Positions 20,397 through 31,237 of a DNA stretch of 64,000 nucleotides are shown piece by piece; within the stretch, counting starts at the first letter, position 1, and each line of letters starts with the position of its first letter. A model generated the notes under the pieces. It was not told the origin of the DNA. It saw only the letters and a program-made list of their open reading frames with translations, and did no database searches. A program made the position numbers and the translations under genes. Source of the stretch: Camelimonas fluminis (GTDB lineage: Bacteria; Pseudomonadota; Alphaproteobacteria; Rhizobiales; Beijerinckiaceae); contig NZ_BNCG01000003.1 of NCBI RefSeq assembly GCF_014656355.1, positions 248,001 through 312,000 of the forward strand. Direction: 5' to 3'.

Positions 20397-20518
20397 AACC
20401 TGCCTGCATAGCTTCATCTAAATAAGGATTTGCACCGACCATGTATCATGGGGGGCGTTTCAGGCCCAGAGTGGGCGCCGTTGCCTTGCTGTCAATCCTC
20501 GGATCGGCCGGCCTCGGC

Positions 20519-21187
20519 TCAATCGTTCGCCCGGAGCGCTGCGGCCGACGCCGCGCAGCCGACAACCATGGAGAACAGACTCAGCGCCGCCAGCGCCAGT
20601 ATGGGCGTCCGGAATGGCGTCAGGCCGTCCAGAGCCGCCATGGTGGCTGATACGCCGAAAATCAGCACGGGCGTCATCAGCGGCAGCGACAGGATCGCCA
20701 GCAACAGGCCGCCGCGTCGCATTCCGGAGGTCAATGCGGCTCCGGTGGCGCCGATAAAAACCAGCGCTGGCGTGCCAATGAGCAGGGTGATGGTGACAGC
20801 CAGCATGGCGACCGGCGATAGCGCCAGCAGCAGCCCATAGACGGGAGCGGCGATCACCAGGGGCAGACCGGTTACAAGCCAGTGCGCCGTGGCCTTGGCC
20901 AGCACAACCAGTTCCAGCGGAGCCGATGACAGTCGCATCTGCTGCAGCGAACCATCCTCGACATCAGCCTGAAACAGGCGGTCCAGGCCGAGGAGGATGG
21001 ACAGGACGGCCGCGAGCCAGAGCATCGCCGGCCCAATACGCGCCAGCAGCGCCGGATCAGGTCCGATGGCCAGCGGCGTCATGGTGACGATCAGCAGAAA
21101 GAAAACCAGGCCAAGCGCCGCCCCACCGCCCTGACGCAGGGCGAGACGAATGTCGCGCTGGAGGATGGCCGCCAGCGCTCCGGTCAT
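20519..21187 (-). CDS. ccmB: Heme exporter membrane subunit CcmB
   Basis: Membrane subunit of the CcmABCD complex, which handles heme for cytochrome c maturation. The 222-residue protein begins with the conserved LAAILQRDIRLALRQGGG and has about six hydrophobic segments. Its start overlaps the ccmA stop by four bases, so translation is probably coupled. ccmC does not follow; it lies about 40 kb away in this window. Confidence 0.95.
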   Translation of the reverse strand: MTGALAAILQRDIRLALRQGGGAALGLVFFLLIVTMTPLAIGPDPALLARIGPAMLWLAAVLSILLGLDRLFQADVEDGSLQQMRLSSAPLELVVLAKATAHWLVTGLPLVIAAPVYGLLLALSPVAMLAVTITLLIGTPALVFIGATGAALTSGMRRGGLLLAILSLPLMTPVLIFGVSATMAALDGLTPFRTPILALAALSLFSMVVGCAASAAALRAND

Positions 21188-21876
21188 TGTCCGGCCCGCG
21201 CTGGAGCGTATCCCATCAGCAATTCGTCTTCGCAGTCATCGTCCTCCCAGAAGGGCTCTTCGTCGCCGGCGTCAACCGGAGGAGGGGCAAGATGCAGCGT
21301 CTGGGCGTCATCAATGCCAAGGGGTTGATGGGTCGCTGCAACGATAATGCCGCCTTCCGCCAGGTGCCGTTGCATCAGACCGGTGAGGCCGCGAATCGCG
21401 CGTTGGTCGAGGGCGCCCGCCGGTTCATCCATCAGCCAGATCGGCCGGCTGCATGACAGGAGACGCGCAAGGGAAACCCGACGGCGCTGCCCGGCTGAAA
21501 GATGCTCCACCGGCATAGCGATGGCATGGCTGAGGCCAACAGCCAGCAAGGCTTCGTCAATGTCCATGGCGGAGGCGCCCAGAAGGTTCCGCGCCCAGGA
21601 CAGGTTTTCCTGGACGGTCAATGACGGCTTCAGACCGTCGCGATGCGCCATCAGGCCGATCAGTTCGCCGGGCGTTTGCTCAGGATCGCCGGAGAGCGCG
21701 ATCTCGCCTTCAGCCGGCGTCAGAAGTCCGGCAATCATGGCGATGAGGCTGGATTTTCCCGCGCCATTGTCTCCGGTGACGACAAGCGCTGATCCTGACG
21801 CCACGCGAAAGGAGATGTCGCGGAAAATGAGGCGGCCGCCACGGCGGCACGACAGGTTGCTGGCTGTGAGGATCAT
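21184..21876 (-). CDS. ccmA: Heme exporter ATP-binding subunit CcmA
   Basis: ABC ATPase of the CcmABCD complex; ATP hydrolysis releases holo-CcmE. The 230-residue protein has Walker A GDNGAGKSS, signature LSAGQRRRVSLARL and Walker B PIWLMDEPAGALD. It heads the ccmAB pair and is divergent from acnA, an arrangement seen in other Hyphomicrobiales. Confidence 0.95.
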   Translation of the reverse strand: MILTASNLSCRRGGRLIFRDISFRVASGSALVVTGDNGAGKSSLIAMIAGLLTPAEGEIALSGDPEQTPGELIGLMAHRDGLKPSLTVQENLSWARNLLGASAMDIDEALLAVGLSHAIAMPVEHLSAGQRRRVSLARLLSCSRPIWLMDEPAGALDQRAIRGLTGLMQRHLAEGGIIVAATHQPLGIDDAQTLHLAPPPVDAGDEEPFWEDDDCEDELLMGYAPARAGQ

Positions 21877-22209
21877 GATGGCTGTGTGCCATGCCGCGAA
21901 GCGCCGGGCAACGGGCCGGAAAGGCGTCGAACCGACTGGCGAATGGCGGCGCGCGTAGATTGGAATGACTCGCGGCTATGGCGGAAGATGAAGAAACGCT
22001 CTATAAAATCAGGAGCTGCGCCGCGCGCGTGACGCGCGGGGCCTGGGCACTCCCGGGGCGGCGCGCGCATTGGGCGCCCAGACGATGCCGGCCATACCGG
22101 CGACGTCAGGGGTCCGCTGTCATCCGGAAGGTGACCGGTCGCCCTGTCCGCAGGCGTTGGCGACACAGGCGTCGGTCGGTCTCCCCCGCAGTCACGCTCA
22201 GGAATCGCC
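21877..22209. promoter_or_regulatory. Divergent ccmA/acnA intergenic region
   Basis: These 333 bases should carry the promoters of both genes. A GC-rich hairpin (ccgcgcg/cgcgcgg, 22021-22039) lies in the probable acnA leader. A plus-strand TATAAA at 22002 could be a -10 but lacks a matching -35. A frame from 21978 runs into acnA in another phase and is not credible as a gene. Confidence 0.4.
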
Positions 22210-24894
<2,685 letters not shown>

Positions 24895-24920
24895 GGCGAC
24901 GACGCACGCAGCTGCAAATG

Positions 24921-24957
24921 AAATGGCCCGGGACAGATGTCCCGGGCCATTTTTTTG
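24921..24957. terminator. Terminator between acnA and the ABC ATPase gene
   Basis: A perfect 15-base inverted repeat (aaatggcccgggaca and its complement) with a 2-base centre, followed by a T run on the plus strand. The minus side also has several T, so it probably ends both convergent units. Confidence 0.9.
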
Positions 24958-25003
24958 TCAGGGTATATGGCTGGCGGGCCGCCGGGGCCGGAACCCGCAA
25001 GGA

Positions 25004-25783
25004 CTACGCGCCGCTTACCGCGGAGGTTTCTTTTTTCATCTCAGGAATTTCCATCCCATGCCGCACGATAGCCTCCTCAATTGGGCCGTCGAAGGCGATC
25101 TGGCCATGCTCCATGACGATGCCGCGCGTACAATATTCCAGCAACGATTTTGGGTCATGCGAAGCCAGCACAAGAATGCCGGCGCTGGCGATCAGTTCCT
25201 GTACCCGTTGCCGCGCCTTGCTGGCGAAAGCGGCGTCGCCGACGCTGATCAGCTCGTCCATTAGCAGGATGTCGGGGCGGATCGCCGTGGAGATGGCGAA
25301 GGCCAGTCGCATGTTCATGCCGGATGAATAGGTCCGCATGGGCAAATCGAGAAAATCACCGATTTCGGCGAACTCGGCGATTTCTGGAATACGCTCCCGC
25401 GCTTCCGGAATGGTCATGCCGATGATCGCTCCACGCAGGACAATGTTTTCAGCGCCGCTCATCTCCGGGTCCATGCCCATGGTGATGTCGAGCAGTGACG
25501 ACACGGCGCCCTGGATTTCGGCGGAGCCTGACGATGGCTCATAGGCGCCCGAGAGCACCCGCAGCAGCGTGGATTTGCCGGCGCCATTGTGGCCGAGAAG
25601 GCCCAGCCGGTCGCCATTGGTCAGCCTGAGATTGACGTTCTTCAGGGCGTTGACAGAAACAACGTCGCCGTCAGCAGCGACAGAGCCACCGACGCGAGCC
25701 ATCAGATTGCGCCGGATTGAGCGGCCGCGTGCGTTATAGATCGGGAATTCGACGCAGGCGTTTTCAAGGATAATCGAGGCCAA
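25004..25783 (-). CDS. Polysaccharide ABC exporter, ATP-binding subunit (Wzt type)
   Basis: ATPase partner of the adjacent permease, of the family that exports O-antigen or teichoic-acid-like polymers. The 259 residues contain Walker A LGHNGAGKST, the signature YSSGMNMRLAF and Walker B DILLMDELIS. There is no C-terminal carbohydrate-binding domain of the kind that Wzt proteins with terminal-residue capping carry. The start appears to be a TTG (25781-25783) behind GGGAGAG. It lies 12 bases after the permease gene in one operon. Confidence 0.9.
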   Translation of the reverse strand: MASIILENACVEFPIYNARGRSIRRNLMARVGGSVAADGDVVSVNALKNVNLRLTNGDRLGLLGHNGAGKSTLLRVLSGAYEPSSGSAEIQGAVSSLLDITMGMDPEMSGAENIVLRGAIIGMTIPEARERIPEIAEFAEIGDFLDLPMRTYSSGMNMRLAFAISTAIRPDILLMDELISVGDAAFASKARQRVQELIASAGILVLASHDPKSLLEYCTRGIVMEHGQIAFDGPIEEAIVRHGMEIPEMKKETSAVSGA

Positions 25784-25795
25784 GGCGTCTCTCCC

Positions 25796-26605
25796 TCACA
25801 GCCAGTAAACGATACGCGCGCGCAACCTGGCGAACAGGGGGCCGGTGACGGCGTACAGCAGCGCGATCATGAGAAAGGCGACGCCCCAGGTCCACAGGCT
25901 TGGCGCACGTCCATTCATCGGTTCGGCGACGATCCGCAGGAATATGGCGAAGGGATTGAGGCCGACGACGAAGGGGGCGGCGGAGCCCAACTGGTCGACC
26001 TTCCACATGATGGGCGTGAGGAAGAAAGCGATCTGCAGTACGTTCTGGATGATCACCGGGGTGTCACGAAAACGGGTGGAGATCATGCCAATCAACATCA
26101 CAACCGGATAGGCGGCGACCAGCAACATGATCATGCCCGGAATGGCGAGCAGCATTTCCCAGTCGGGCCAGATGCCGAACAACAGGAACACCAGCGGAAT
26201 AATGATAATGTTATGCGCAAACATAATGAGGTTGCGCATGATAAGTCGCATGGCGAACAGGGTTTTCGGCATCGCCTCCTGGCGGAGATAAACGCCCGAG
26301 CTGCTAAATACGCCCGTTGCGTCCATGATGATGCCCTGGATCAGCGTCCAGACCACGTAGTTAACCGCCAGATAGGGCAAATAGGTGCGAATATCCTGCT
26401 TGAACAACGTCGAGTAGACAAGGCCAATGCCGCCCACGAACGCCGCCATGCTGAGGGTGATCCAGAAAGGACCGACGCGCGAACGCTTGTAGCGCTGGCG
26501 TATGTCGGTCATCGCCAGCAGGTTCCAGACATGCCACGCTGACAACCCCTGTCGCGCGTCTGCGATCGCCCGTTGCCAATCCCGGGGTGATGGCTTGAGA
26601 GACAT
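25796..26605 (-). CDS. Polysaccharide ABC exporter, permease subunit (Wzm type)
   Basis: Inner-membrane permease of the ABC-2 family. The 269-residue protein from ATG 26605 (AGGAG ribosome site) opens with a cytoplasmic stretch containing NLLAMTDIRQRYKRSRVGPFW, typical of Wzm/TagG proteins, followed by about six membrane segments. The frame stays open upstream to 26728 but that part is arginine-rich and not needed. Together with the ATPase it should export an undecaprenol-linked polysaccharide, consistent with the rhamnose and fucose-type sugar genes nearby. Divergent from acpXL. Confidence 0.9.
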   Translation of the reverse strand: MSLKPSPRDWQRAIADARQGLSAWHVWNLLAMTDIRQRYKRSRVGPFWITLSMAAFVGGIGLVYSTLFKQDIRTYLPYLAVNYVVWTLIQGIIMDATGVFSSSGVYLRQEAMPKTLFAMRLIMRNLIMFAHNIIIIPLVFLLFGIWPDWEMLLAIPGMIMLLVAAYPVVMLIGMISTRFRDTPVIIQNVLQIAFFLTPIMWKVDQLGSAAPFVVGLNPFAIFLRIVAEPMNGRAPSLWTWGVAFLMIALLYAVTGPLFARLRARIVYWL

Positions 26606-26992
26606 GATACTCCTGGAGCCTGGTCGCCCCATCGGGGCGATGGCGGGGCGGACGCGACGCCGGCTCACCGCTCTGTTAGAAAAATGTGACCTTGTATGAG
26701 TGGTGGGCCACCAGATCGAAAGGCGCACCTATACATCATGGACGCATGCCGCGATACGGCGTCTTGTGGTGGATGACAGGCTGATGGTTCATGTCACAAT
26801 CGGCCAAACCTCTGGATAATTGCGGCGCGAACGCGGGAAGCGCCGCGATCAAATCCGCCGAACGCCATTGGACAACACCCCCGACGGCGGTATAGGTACG
26901 CCCAAACCGGGCAGCGCACGCTGGCTGGAATCATTTCAGCAAGTTGATGTTTCTGCGGATGCATCAGGCTTGTACAGGATCAGGAGTGCGTA
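26606..26992. other. Divergent wzm/acpXL intergenic region
   Basis: About 390 bases without a credible gene. It holds the predicted acpXL promoter (listed separately) and an AGGAG ribosome site before acpXL. I see nothing else distinctive. Confidence 0.5.
26868..26896 (+). promoter_or_regulatory. Possible sigma-70 promoter of the acpXL operon
   Basis: TTGGAC (26868-26873) and TATAGG (26891-26896) are separated by 17 bases. This would start transcription near 26903, about 90 bases before acpXL. The match to consensus is moderate and the call rests on spacing and position. Confidence 0.4.
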
Positions 26993-27274
26993 ATGGCGTC
27001 CACTTTCGACACCGTTGCAGACATCATTGCCGACACCTGCGATATTCCGCGCGAGCAGATTACGCCGGAGTCGCACGCCATCGAGGATCTCGGCGTTGAT
27101 TCGTTGGCCTTCCTCGACATTGCCTTCGCGATCGACAAGGCTTTTGGCATCAAGCTGCCGCTTGAGCAGTGGACCCAGGAAGTCAATGAGGGCAAGGTCC
27201 CGGCGGAAGAGTATTTCGTCCTGAAGAACCTGTGTGATCGCATCGACCAGCTCGTTGCCGCGAAGCAGGGCTGA
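26993..27274 (+). CDS. acpXL: Acyl carrier protein AcpXL
   Basis: Special acyl carrier protein on which the 27-hydroxyoctacosanoate-type very-long-chain acyl group of rhizobial lipid A is built. The 93 residues match the AcpXL pattern rather than housekeeping Acp[20 protein letters not shown] with phosphopantetheine Ser37, and the diagnostic [17 protein letters not shown] and [10 protein letters not shown] segments. It heads a run of six fatty-acid genes on the same strand. Confidence 0.96.
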   Translation: MASTFDTVADIIADTCDIPREQITPESHAIEDLGVDSLAFLDIAFAIDKAFGIKLPLEQWTQEVNEGKVPAEEYFVLKNLCDRIDQLVAAKQG

Positions 27275-27347
27275 ATAACGATCTGTTCCGAGTTTGGGGA
27301 GACGTATCCAGCCGGATGCGGCTCTTCAACCCGTTGAAGGCGCCTCT

Positions 27348-27812
27348 ATGCATCTCGAATATTTCAGGATGATCGACGGGGTCGCTGCGCTCGACATGGG
27401 CGACAAGCGCATCCTTACGACAGCGACCGTTCCCATGGAAAGTCCTGTGTTCGAAGGGCATTTCCCTGGTTATCCGCTGATGCCGGGCGTGCTGCTGACA
27501 GAGACGATGGCCCAGGCCTCCGGCTTTCTCTTGCTCGCCCTGAGCGACTATGATCGTATGCCCTTCCTTGCCGGGGTGGAGAAGGCAAAGTTTCGTTCAT
27601 TTGTTGGCCCCGGCGCGCGTCTTGAAATCGAGGCCCGTCTTGAGCACCTCGGATCTGGTTATGCGGTGACGAAGGCCCGGATTCGCAGCGGCGACAGAAC
27701 AATCTGCGACGCGGAGCTCATGTTCCGGCTGCTGCCATTCCCTGACGGTATGGCTGCGCTGATGCAGGAGAGGGCGCGCGATATCGGTCTTGCTCCTTCG
27801 GAGGCGTCCTGA
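27348..27812 (+). CDS. FabZ-like 3-hydroxyacyl-ACP dehydratase of the VLCFA cluster
   Basis: Hot-dog-fold dehydratase that should remove water from 3-hydroxyacyl-AcpXL. The 154 residues carry the FabZ motif FEGHFPGYPLMPGVLLTETMAQ with the catalytic His and Glu, then FLAGVEKAKFRSFVGPG. ATG 27348 has GAAGG upstream; the frame is open further upstream without homology. The stop is immediately followed by the ATG of the next gene, so translation is likely coupled. Confidence 0.93.
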   Translation: MHLEYFRMIDGVAALDMGDKRILTTATVPMESPVFEGHFPGYPLMPGVLLTETMAQASGFLLLALSDYDRMPFLAGVEKAKFRSFVGPGARLEIEARLEHLGSGYAVTKARIRSGDRTICDAELMFRLLPFPDGMAALMQERARDIGLAPSEAS

Positions 27813-28955
27813 ATGGACCGCGAAATCTGGATTACTGGCGTTGGCATGGTGTCGTCTGCGGGCGTTGGCGTCGCGGCGCACCTGGAGGCGCTCAAAAATG
27901 GCGACGCGCCCCGGGTTGATAACGACAGTTTCGCACCCTATCGCGTTCACCCGGTCGTCGCGGTTCCATTCGAGCAGCAAATCCCCAAGAAGGCCGACCA
28001 GCGGCAGATGGAAGCCTGGCAGAAGCTCGGCGTCTTTGCCGCCGGCATGGCGCTGGACGCTGCGGGTCTGAAGGGCGATGCGGAACGGTTGGGCCGGCTC
28101 GAGATGATTGTTGCTGCTGGCGGCGGTGAGCGCGACTACGCGGTCGACGGTCAGATCCTGACCCAGGCCCCGCTTTCTGAGCATCCGGCCGAGATGCTCA
28201 ATGAGCGCCTGATGAGCGATATCCGGCCGACCATGTTTCTGGCCCAGTTGTCCAACCTGTTGGCCGGTAATATCTCGATCGTGCATGGTGTGACCGGCGG
28301 CTCCCGCACCTTTATGGGCGAGGAGCAGGCCGGCGTCGACGCCTTGCGCATTGCCGAAGCGCGTATTCGCGCCGGTCAGGCTGACGCATTTCTGGTCGGC
28401 GGCTCCTATAACGCTGAACGTCCCGACGTGCTGCTGATCTACGCCATGGCCGATTACCTCTGGGCCCGGGATTACGCGCCTGTGATGGAACGTGACGCCC
28501 ATGGCGGCGGGTTCATTCTGGGGTCCGGCGCAGCTTTCCTGGTGGTCGAGGCGGCGGATGTCGCAAGGGCGCGCGGCGCCAAGCCGCTCGCCCGTCTCGA
28601 CGCCGTTGCGTCGGATATGCCCGCGCGCAAGTCAGGATCGGTTGCGGCGTCGCTGGACAGTATGTGGGACCGGATCGCTAAGGGCTTCAATCCCTCGCGG
28701 GGCGTGGTGTTTTCCGGCGCTTCCGGCGCTGCTGGCGTGACCGCTGAAGAGCAGTCCGTGCTCGCCCAGCGTGCTGGCGAGGCAGCGGTCCACATTACGG
28801 GCGATCTGTTCGGGCATATGGTTGAACCACAGTTCCCGGCTGGCGTTGCGTTGGCCGCGGCCGCCCTTTCCGAGGGGTGGTATGACGACGCGGTGGTGAC
28901 CGGCGTCGGTCACCGGCGAGGGGAAGGAACCGCGCGTCTGTCGCGCGTGGATTGA
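27813..28955 (+). CDS. Ketosynthase-family protein without active-site cysteine (FabF2XL-like, possible chain-length factor)
   Basis: Thiolase-fold protein of 380 residues that aligns with FabF along its whole length (WITGVGMVSSAGVG start; GGGFILGSGAAFLVVE). The position of the catalytic cysteine in ACTSG is Val160 in GVTGG. The NAHGT histidine is also gone (the region reads VVFSGASG), while His335 in LFGH is kept. By known ketosynthase chemistry it cannot condense by itself. In type II polyketide synthases such a protein is the chain-length factor that pairs with an active ketosynthase, and the next gene encodes an intact one. I infer a heterodimer. The ATG directly follows the fabZ stop. 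Confidence 0.88.
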   Translation: MDREIWITGVGMVSSAGVGVAAHLEALKNGDAPRVDNDSFAPYRVHPVVAVPFEQQIPKKADQRQMEAWQKLGVFAAGMALDAAGLKGDAERLGRLEMIVAAGGGERDYAVDGQILTQAPLSEHPAEMLNERLMSDIRPTMFLAQLSNLLAGNISIVHGVTGGSRTFMGEEQAGVDALRIAEARIRAGQADAFLVGGSYNAERPDVLLIYAMADYLWARDYAPVMERDAHGGGFILGSGAAFLVVEAADVARARGAKPLARLDAVASDMPARKSGSVAASLDSMWDRIAKGFNPSRGVVFSGASGAAGVTAEEQSVLAQRAGEAAVHITGDLFGHMVEPQFPAGVALAAAALSEGWYDDAVVTGVGHRRGEGTARLSRVD

Positions 28956-28985
28956 ACGCATGGGTTTTCTGGCGGAGCAGCGCGC

Positions 28986-30269
28986 ATGACGTCGCCACAT
29001 CGCGATAGGGCAGGCCGGCCACTGGTGGCTGTCACCGGTCTTGGTATCGTCACTTCTCTCGGCGAGGGCAAGGAAGACAACTGGGCCGCGCTTACGGCGG
29101 GCCATTCCGGCGTGAAGCGGCTCAGCCGTTTTCCGGTTGCGGGTCTGAAGACCACGATCGCCGCGACCGTTGATTTCATCAAGGCGGAGCCGTTTTGCGC
29201 TCCGGCGCTGTCGCAGGAAATGGCGATGCGGGCCGGCGTTGAAGCTGTTGGCCAGGCTGGCATTGGAGCGCCTGGGGATTTTCCCGGGCCGCTATTTATC
29301 GCTGTGCCGCCCGTTGAAATGGAATGGCCCCACCGGCGAGCGCTGGCGGAAGCCGGAGCCAATGGCGAGGACGTGACGTACGCCACCCTGCTGGCAGGCG
29401 CGCGCACCGGAAAATTCCGGGAATGGTATGAACTGTTCCTGTTCGGCACGGTCGCGGAGAATGTGGCCCGACGCTTCGGCACCAAAGGCTCGCCGATTTC
29501 GCTGTCGACGGCCTGCTCGTCCGGCGCAACCTCGATCCAGCTCGGCGTTGAGGCGATCCGGCGGGGCGAGGCGCAGGCGGCGCTGTGCATGGGAACTGAT
29601 GGATCGGTCCACCCCGAATCACTGATCCGCTTCTCGCTGCTTTCCGCATTATCGACGCAAAACGATCCCCCGGAGGGGGCTTCCAAGCCGTTTTCCAAGA
29701 ACCGCGACGGTTTCGTCATGGGCGAGGGCGCGGCTGCGGTGGTGCTGGAGGATTATGACCACGCTCTGGCGCGCGGCGCCAGGATCCTTGGCTTCGTGCT
29801 GGGGTGTGGCGAGAAGGGCGACAACTTCCATCGCACGCGTTCCAGCCCGGACGGCGCGCCGGCGATCGCCGCCATCGAAGGCGCGATCCACGATGCGGGC
29901 CTGTCGCCGGACGACATCGATTATGTCAATGCTCACGGCACCAGCACGCCTGAGAACGACAAGATGGAAGCGTTGGGACTGGCGTCGGTGCTTGGCGAGC
30001 GGATGAAGTCCGTGCCGATTTCGTCCAACAAGTCGATGGTGGGGCACACCCTGACAGCCGCTGGCGCCGTCGAGGCGGTGGCGTCGCTGATGACTATCGC
30101 CACGGGGCGGATTCCGCCGACGATCAATTACAACGTTCCAGATCCGGCCATTGAGCTCGATGTGGTGCCGAATGTCGCTCGTGACGCTAATGTGCGTTAC
30201 GTTCTGTCGAACTCGTTTGGCTTCGGCGGGCAAAACACCTGCCTGGTGTTTTCGGGAGAGCCAGGCTGA
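28986..30269 (+). CDS. Beta-ketoacyl-ACP synthase of the VLCFA cluster (FabF1XL-like)
   Basis: Condensing enzyme of 427 residues predicted to elongate acyl chains on AcpXL. All catalytic residues of the KAS II family are present: Cys177 in STACSSGATS, His317 in NAHGTSTP, Lys349 in SSNKS and His354 in VGHTL. The start is ATG 28986. It lies 30 bases after the cysteine-less paralogue. The two share the same fold but little detailed sequence, so this is an old divergence rather than a recent duplication. Confidence 0.94.
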   Translation: MTSPHRDRAGRPLVAVTGLGIVTSLGEGKEDNWAALTAGHSGVKRLSRFPVAGLKTTIAATVDFIKAEPFCAPALSQEMAMRAGVEAVGQAGIGAPGDFPGPLFIAVPPVEMEWPHRRALAEAGANGEDVTYATLLAGARTGKFREWYELFLFGTVAENVARRFGTKGSPISLSTACSSGATSIQLGVEAIRRGEAQAALCMGTDGSVHPESLIRFSLLSALSTQNDPPEGASKPFSKNRDGFVMGEGAAAVVLEDYDHALARGARILGFVLGCGEKGDNFHRTRSSPDGAPAIAAIEGAIHDAGLSPDDIDYVNAHGTSTPENDKMEALGLASVLGERMKSVPISSNKSMVGHTLTAAGAVEAVASLMTIATGRIPPTINYNVPDPAIELDVVPNVARDANVRYVLSNSFGFGGQNTCLVFSGEPG

Positions 30270-30335
30270 ACTGGCTGAAACGGGTTGCAGACCGACGCGG
30301 CGCCACGGGCGCCGTGTTCATTTGAAGGAAGGTTT

Positions 30336-31088
30336 ATGAGCAGGCGCGTTCTGGTGACTGGCGGCGGCAAGGGGCTTGGAGCGGCGATCGTCCGCGCACT
30401 GGCCCAGGCCGGGTTCGACGTTGATTTCACCTACCGGTCGTCGGGCTCCGCCGCAGAGGCGCTGATTGCCGAACTGTCCGCATCGCCGGTATGCGGATCC
30501 TTCCGCGCCTTCCAGCTCGATCTGGCGGATCAGGCCGCTGTCGACGCTTTCTGCGCCGCGCATGAAGACGAGGGCTACTACGGCTTCGTGCACAACGCCG
30601 GCCAGTCTTACGACGCCCTGGCGGCGATGATGTCCCGCGAGAAGGCCGACGAGGCCATGCAGGTCAATTTCTGGTCGCTGACGACGATTGCCAAGGCGCT
30701 GGTGCGCGGCATGGTTCGCGGACGCTCCGGCCGTATCGTGGCGATCGGCTCGATCACGTCCATTCACGCCAATGCGGGCAACGGGGCTTATGCAGCTTCC
30801 AAGGGCGCTGTCGCCTCATGGTTGCGCACGCTTGCGGTGGAAACGGCAAAACGTGGCGTTACGGTGAACACCATTGCGCCCGGCTTCATCGACACCGACA
30901 TGATGGCGCGTTACGCCGAGCACCGCGCCACGCTTGAAAAACAGATTCCGGCTGGTCGCTTTGCGCGCGCCGAGGAGGTCGCCGCCATGACGGCTTTCCT
31001 CCTCGGCGACGCCGCTTCCTACATCACCGGCGCCGTGCTGCCGGTCGACGGCGGCCTGTCGGCCCAGATCAGCGCGCACCGGTATTGA
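30336..31088 (+). CDS. FabG-like 3-oxoacyl-ACP reductase
   Basis: Short-chain dehydrogenase of 250 residues. It has the cofactor motif TGGGKGLGAAI, HNAGQ, catalytic Ser in GSITS, the AYAASKGA Tyr-Lys pair and the C-terminal DGGLSAQ common in FabG proteins. By context it should supply the ketoreductase step of VLCFA elongation. ATG 30336 follows a GGAAGG ribosome site. A fabG is not, as far as I recall, a usual member of the rhizobial acpXL cluster. Confidence 0.88.
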   Translation: MSRRVLVTGGGKGLGAAIVRALAQAGFDVDFTYRSSGSAAEALIAELSASPVCGSFRAFQLDLADQAAVDAFCAAHEDEGYYGFVHNAGQSYDALAAMMSREKADEAMQVNFWSLTTIAKALVRGMVRGRSGRIVAIGSITSIHANAGNGAYAASKGAVASWLRTLAVETAKRGVTVNTIAPGFIDTDMMARYAEHRATLEKQIPAGRFARAEEVAAMTAFLLGDAASYITGAVLPVDGGLSAQISAHRY

Positions 31089-31237
31089 GGCGCTTTGCCC
31101 ACCGGCTGCCTGACGTGCGCCGGCGGGATACGGGTCCGGGCTGGAACAACAGGCCGGACTGGACAGCCAAACGGCGCGCAAGCCCCCGTTTGGCCGCTGT
31201 ATTCAACGGCCCGGGAACGGGCGCATCAGGACAGGCC

